NCBI GenBank assembly: GCA_017311185.1 | Contig: JAESUZ010000990.1 | Location: forward strand, 496,001 to 560,000 | Source of the DNA: Proteles cristata cristata | Taxonomy: Eukaryota > Chordata > Mammalia > Carnivora > Hyaenidae | Reading direction: 5' to 3' | DNA: 64,000 nt | In this document: positions 59,259 through 64,000 of the stretch, in pieces | Layout of the letters: the number at the start of each line of letters is the position of its first letter | Numbering within the stretch: the stretch's first letter is position 1 | Position numbers and translations under genes: made by a program | Notes under the pieces: generated by a model | Databases searched by the model: none | What the model was told of the DNA's origin: nothing | Seen by the model: only the letters and a program-made list of their open reading frames with translations

Positions 59259-61274
59259 ACCTTTATAGTATTTTTACCAATCTGATAAAATGTTGAAGTG
59301 TTTCCTTATTTATTCTAAAATCCCATATACGAGGTAATGGAGTAGTAATTACTGGACATCCCCAAATATCAGGGTTGAGGAGCACATTAGGGTGCTGGGT
59401 GTTAAAGAGGTATCTGTTTTCTACAGAATGCCATCCCTTTCTTTCTCATGTGGATTCTGACCATCACTGCTGCCACACGTTGTTTCAGTGTCAGAGTGGT
59501 CATCTTTACCTTCATCAGCATTATTGGTCGTCACCTTGAAGCCTAACCAAAACTTCCAAGTCATTCCTAACACTGGAGTTCAAGAGTATTTGGAAGAACA
59601 AGGTTTGTGTGAAACATTGTATACATGAAAGAAGGCAAGGAACTTTGAAATTACCTTCAGATCACTGATTCCATACTCAAATAAAGTCTGTTTAGTCTGT
59701 CTTGAGACTTCAGTCATCCCTTTTCCTCTTTTTGTCTTGGACTCTCGGACATAAGAAAATATGGTAATTTCTTAATAGAAGCTTTATATTAAATATATAT
59801 ATGTATATATATTTGTTGTGTAAGTGGTACCTAAATAGAAGTGGTTTCTCTACTGTGAGGGTTTGTGAAAATGAATTAAAGCCAAGGCTATTTTGCAACA
59901 TTCTTGCAAGTGCAAACAAGGGGGAAAGTAAGTGAATAATGCTTAATGTTGTTATTCCGAACTCCCTTCTCAATATTGGCTTCATTAAAATAAACAGTAC
60001 ACCTGGCCCGCTTGATCCTCCTACAAATGATAAATAGCTAAGCTTCTGCCAAAGTCCTTACATATAGATTTTCTACATTCTGTGCTTTTGGCTAAAGGGA
60101 AATAATAGTTAAGCAAATCCAATTGGCAGCAACAGTCAAGCAGACAGAGTACTATTTGAGGACAGCCCTAAGCAGCAGCTGCACAAGTATTGGCATACTA
60201 AACTTCTGGAAGATCCTTGTGTAGCCTTCTTTTCATTTCAAGTGTTAATTGGCAACAACACTCAAATGCATTTGTATAAATAATGGTAGTCTTTTGAAAA
60301 CCCCTGAAGTAAGCTCTCTGCTATGAAAATTGCAATGGGGCCTGTAGTTTTACATACAGAAGTAGACGATGTGCATTTGCTGATTAAATTAAACCATTTT
60401 CTCCCCTAAACATGACTAAAAGCAATGCTGTTTTGATTGATGAACACTTTACCATAAATCTAAGCACAAAATCAGAAAGAGCACTAAAAGAATAATGTAC
60501 AAAATGACTGATAGTTTGGATACCAACGTGTAGATGGCAAATAATCACAGGATACATATGTTGGTACATCTCAAGTAATACATTGCAATAATAGACCACG
60601 TTAGTTTTGCAACAAACAGAAAATGACCATGTGCTTATAATTGGGGCAGCTCGATTTATATTGGTGACAAAAGCAGTACTCACATTTTCTTGTCAGGTAA
60701 GGACAAAAGCTGTGTTCTGCTTCAACAAAATTATATTTCTGAAGTCAGTGGAGATTGTGACTCATAGGGAGACTGACTCATCACTATCAGTAGCAAATCA
60801 GATTTCTGTTTCAGCTCAAATCTCTCCTATGCGGACATACAAACACCACGTTTTATGTAAGTGGGCAAATGATCTGAATAATATAACGATCCCCAAACCC
60901 AAATATAACTGTTTTTGTCTTATTATGACTTTTCTATTTATTTTTACTTTGTTAGTATAAATACTTATAATTGTGGTTTATGCATGTATAAAAGATTCAA
61001 CGCAAAATGTTTTATATTTTTACGAAAGTATTTGTTGTTTGTGAATTATTTCAGTGACCTAACATTGATCAAAGCAATGTTTTGTTCCCAAAAAACACAC
61101 TCTGCATGTATTAGTTAAGGGTAGAAACAATCTTTTGATTCCTTTATTAGATAATTACATTATTACTTTATTAGTAAAGTTTCTATAAATATCAGTGAGT
61201 AATGTGTTCTAACCACCAGCAACTTATAAATATAACCAGAAATGTCTTTTATTTTCAAACTTTTTAAAATACTT
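59259..61274. other. Repeat-poor unique block
   Basis: No transposon recognised from about 59990 to 61270. Contains a pair of 19-bp direct repeats (separate entry). The 117-codon plus frame at 60607-60960 has no family I recognise. Confidence 0.45.
60121..60265 (+). repeat. Spaced 19-bp direct repeat
   Basis: aattggcagcaacagtcaa (60121-60139) and aattggcaacaacactcaa (60247-60265) match at 17 of 19 positions and start 126 bp apart in repeat-free sequence. Confidence 0.8.
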
Positions 61275-61512
61275 AACTTATGGGGCGCCTGGGTAGCTTA
61301 GTCGGTTGGGCGTCCGACTTTCACTTGGGTCATGATCTCGCGGTTCGTGGGTTCGAGCCCCACATCGGGCTCTGTGCTGACTGCCAGCTCAGAGCCTGGA
61401 GCCTGTTTCAGAGTCTGTCACTCCCTCTCTCTCTGACCCTCCCCTGCTCACGCTGTCTCTCTCTCTCTCTCTCCTAGAAATAAATAAAACATTTTAAAAA
61501 AGGAAAACTTAT
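61275..61512 (+). mobile_element. Young-type CAN-SINE, plus
   Basis: Starts ggggcgcctgggtagc and keeps most head CpGs, including the B box gggttcgagccc (61349-61360). It has the variant 3' part ending tcctagaaataaataaa. 'aacttat' is duplicated at 61275-61281 and 61506-61512. Confidence 0.96.
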
Positions 61513-62186
61513 ATAACATTAATACCAAATATCAAATATCATTTTAATGCTTATTTGATTTTTTTCATGCAAATACCCTTGATATGTTCTCCTTTTAGAC
61601 AAGGATTCAATTGGAAATAATCTGTGTTGTAAGAAGAAAACATACAAAATGAAAATATAGATGACCGAGATTAAATTTAGATTCAACTTAAACAATAACA
61701 AGAGGTATACCCACTTTGTGGAAGGTATAACTTTGTAAATAAGAATTGTTGGGAATAAGTTATTTATTCAAAGCATACCTTAACATGGTTGAAGGGAAAT
61801 CCCAATAACTTTTAACACTGCCTGTCAGATTTTTAGAGAAAATGTTCCTGCCAACTTACAGGTCCTATAATTTTGCTTTATTAATGAACATACATTTAGT
61901 CCAATTCAAGATTATATAATTCCTATTTAAACATCTACATGTTATTTGTCCATTAAAAAGAAAAATAATTTGTATTAGTGCATAGAATTTCACATATTTC
62001 ATAGAAATGAGTCCTCATATTTAAGATCTGATAGCCCTGATTATTTAGTTATTTATTTAAATAAGTATATTAATGCACTTTATATACTGCTTAGGAGAAA
62101 TGAAATCTAATGTTGGACATTCCTAAACCTGTTGCCTGTGAGCATTATGTGCTAAATAGGTATCTAATAAATATATTTAGGTTTTT
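61513..62186. other. Unique AT-rich sequence
   Basis: No feature recognised. Confidence 0.4.
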
Positions 62187-62429
62187 AAATACTATGATTT
62201 TTTTAAATGTTTGATTTATTTCTAGGAGAGAGAGAGAGACAGCGTGAGCAGGGGAGGGTCAGAGACAGAGGGAGTCACAGACTGAAACAGGCTCCAGGCT
62301 CCGAGCTGGCAGTCAGCACAGAGCCCGACGCGGGGCTCGAACCCACGAACCGTGCGATCATGACCTAAGCGAAAGTCGGTCCCTTAACCGACTAATCCAC
62401 CCAGGCGCCCCAAAATACTATGATTTTTT
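62187..62429 (-). mobile_element. Young-type CAN-SINE, minus, 17-bp target-site duplication
   Basis: aaatactatgatttttt is duplicated perfectly at 62187-62203 and 62413-62429. The 'tttctaggagagag' tail junction, 'gagctggcagtcagcacagagcccgacgcggggctcgaaccc' order and dense CpGs make it one of the youngest copies here. Confidence 0.97.
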
Positions 62430-63593
62430 AAGTCTGTATTGGTGTTGCGATGTACTTCTCAATGTCTTTCCTAGCTAAAATCTTAAGCTACTGTAAAATT
62501 CGTATTTCATCTGTATTGTTTTAAGAAGAATACAGATACAGAATCATGAAGAGCAATCTTATTACTAAGACCACTGTTATTGTTGTCTTACAAACACAAG
62601 ATCAACGTATATAGCTTTTAAAATTTGTTCATGGTATCTTCACCTGCTGTTGCATTCATGATTTCAGGCACTTATTTTCCACCTCACGACCCTTAGCTTT
62701 CTTTCTTCTCTTATTCCTTCCTTCTTCTTAAGCACTTTGATTCCTATAAAGCAAACAGGTAACTTTTCTAGTTTTGACACACATCCTCTTTAATTTTCTC
62801 TCTTTTATTCCTTCCTTTATTCACTTTTCATTTCACAGGGGTGCCTGTGATCAGATTATTACCCCTCACCTCCATATTTACCCTTTATTGCCTGCTCTGT
62901 GAAAACAGAACTTGGCTCTCTTACTGTTTGTCCTTTGCCAACAAGAATGAGGTTGACCGGTTCGAAGGGGTAGAGAGAAACTGCAAGGTGGGAAGGGATT
63001 TTCTTTTCTGTTGTGGTCTGTTTCCCTTTACCAGCTTCACCAGTGGGCTAGCCTCTCCAGCATCGGGCTCCTGCTGGATGGGCATCTTTTCTGGAGGTAG
63101 GCTCCTGACACGGGCAGGTTCTTTGGGTCCAGGCTTCTTTCTACCACACAGGTAGCTTCTGGGACTCAACTTCTTATCGTTCATTGGTTTTTCCAGTTCC
63201 AAGCTCTTGAATTGTGGGTGACATTTCCAATACCAAGCTTCTACAAAGCATGCCCCCACTAATGGCCTTCTGAGACAAATACCTCTCCATGAACAGCTTT
63301 CTCAAGCATTTAGACCATGAGCAAGTTCCAGCCAGTTTCGTCAATGCAATCCGACAATGATTTCACTGCCCTTTTGTGAGCTACGGATGTATAATCATCT
63401 TTGGATGCTCCCTTTCAGCTCTAGGATTAGTGGTGCCCTTTATATCCACTCTTCCTATATCCTTTAGATTTCTTTTTACTTCCTACTGGCCCATATCTTA
63501 ACCCCCTTTTAGTAATTTTATAATAAACTTACTCTACTCAAATTACCATGTGGTTTCTCTTTCCTTATTAGACCCTGATTGATAGAATAATCA
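62430..63593. other. Unidentified block, possibly an old LTR or retrocopy
   Basis: 62840-63590 is less AT-rich than its flanks. It contains repeated 'ggctcctg / aggcttct / aagctcttg' motifs (63065-63240), an AATAAA at about 63520 and an LTR-like end 'accctgattgatagaa' (63571-63586). A 112-codon minus-strand frame (62921-63259), rich in K, P and S, overlaps a 104-codon plus frame. I recognise no family for either. An ancient LTR on the plus strand is my best guess. Confidence 0.35.
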
Positions 63594-63855
63594 AACTTTC
63601 TTGGGGGGGGGGAAGGTCTGGGTGGCTCAGTACTTTAAGCCTCTGACTTCAACTCAGGTCATGATGATCTCACGAGGGGTGAGGCTACTGAGCTTGATCC
63701 CCGTGTAAGGCTCTGTGCTGGCAGCTCAGAGACTGGAGCCTGCTTGGGATTCTGTGTCTCCCTCTCTCTCTCCCCCTTCCCTGCTGATGCTCTTTCTCTC
63801 TCTCTCTCTCTCAAAAATAAATAAACGTTAGAAACTTAAAGAAAAAACCTTTCTG
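63594..63855 (+). mobile_element. CAN-SINE, plus
   Basis: 'ggtctgggtggctcag' head preceded by a run of G (63603-63611), a body with small insertions, a long TC tract and 'aaaaataaataaacgtta'. Similar 'aaactttct'/'aacctttct' flanks suggest a degenerate duplication. Confidence 0.92.
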
Positions 63856-64000
63856 AATATACACTATCTAGCTTACATCTCTTATTTCTATTTCTTCAGC
63901 TGAATTGAGGAAATTACTCGTACCACTTAGCTTAAATGGATATTTAGTCATTAATTCATTCAACTATTAATTTTTATTTTGTTCAATGTCTGAAATGCAA

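Noticed and set aside
60607..60960. 117-codon plus-strand frame
   Set aside because: The sequence shows no domain, signal peptide pattern or splice-site support. It is more likely chance in AT-rich DNA, though the block itself is listed for conservation testing.

Overview
This is mammalian nuclear DNA from a carnivore, most likely a cat (Felidae). The evidence is about 31 copies of the tRNA-Lys-derived CAN-SINE in its feline form: a tRNA-like head with A and B boxes, a short body, a (TC)n tract and an A-rich AATAAATAAA-type tail. Several carnivore L1 insertions support this. The window is AT-rich. I found no host protein-coding exon, RNA gene, operon or CRISPR array. Almost all open frames are short chance frames, or lie in SINEs, microsatellites or L1. 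It reads as intergenic or deep intronic sequence, annotated here as a history of transposon insertions.

Layout. 1-17 kb: mostly unique AT-rich sequence with scattered SINEs, an MLT1-like LTR remnant split by a SINE (5.33-6.22 kb), an L1 3' end (7.0-7.3 kb) and a tetranucleotide microsatellite grown from a SINE tail (8.3-8.4 kb). 17-18.1 kb: a SINE split by a complete 825-bp solo retroviral LTR. 18.6-30.3 kb: dense SINEs, old L1 fragments and MaLR-like LTR sequence. 31.1-34.3 kb: almost repeat-free. 34.9-36 kb: an L1 with a 5' inversion, a young SINE inside it, then a small hAT element. 39.6-47.0 kb: nested L1s. A minus-strand ancient L1 was split by a much younger minus-strand L1 (41,946-46,299) with a 14-bp target-site duplication, and later by a SINE. 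47.1-52.1 kb: repeat-poor. 52.1-57.2 kb: a near-full-length, decayed plus-strand L1 with three SINEs inside. 57-64 kb: SINEs, a Tigger/MER2-like remnant, a repeat-free block and an unidentified block near 62.8-63.6 kb.

The most gene-like object is the younger L1. It keeps its 5' end with a YY1-type motif, a CpG-bearing 5' UTR, and an ORF1 interrupted by one nonsense codon. Its ORF2 has an in-frame internal deletion that joins the whole endonuclease domain directly to the C-terminal cysteine region and removes the reverse transcriptase. I did not find a previously undescribed multi-gene system. The best leads are this RT-less L1 ORF2, the LTR-in-SINE nest, a composite L1/SINE unit sharing one duplication, and short motif clusters in repeat-free blocks.
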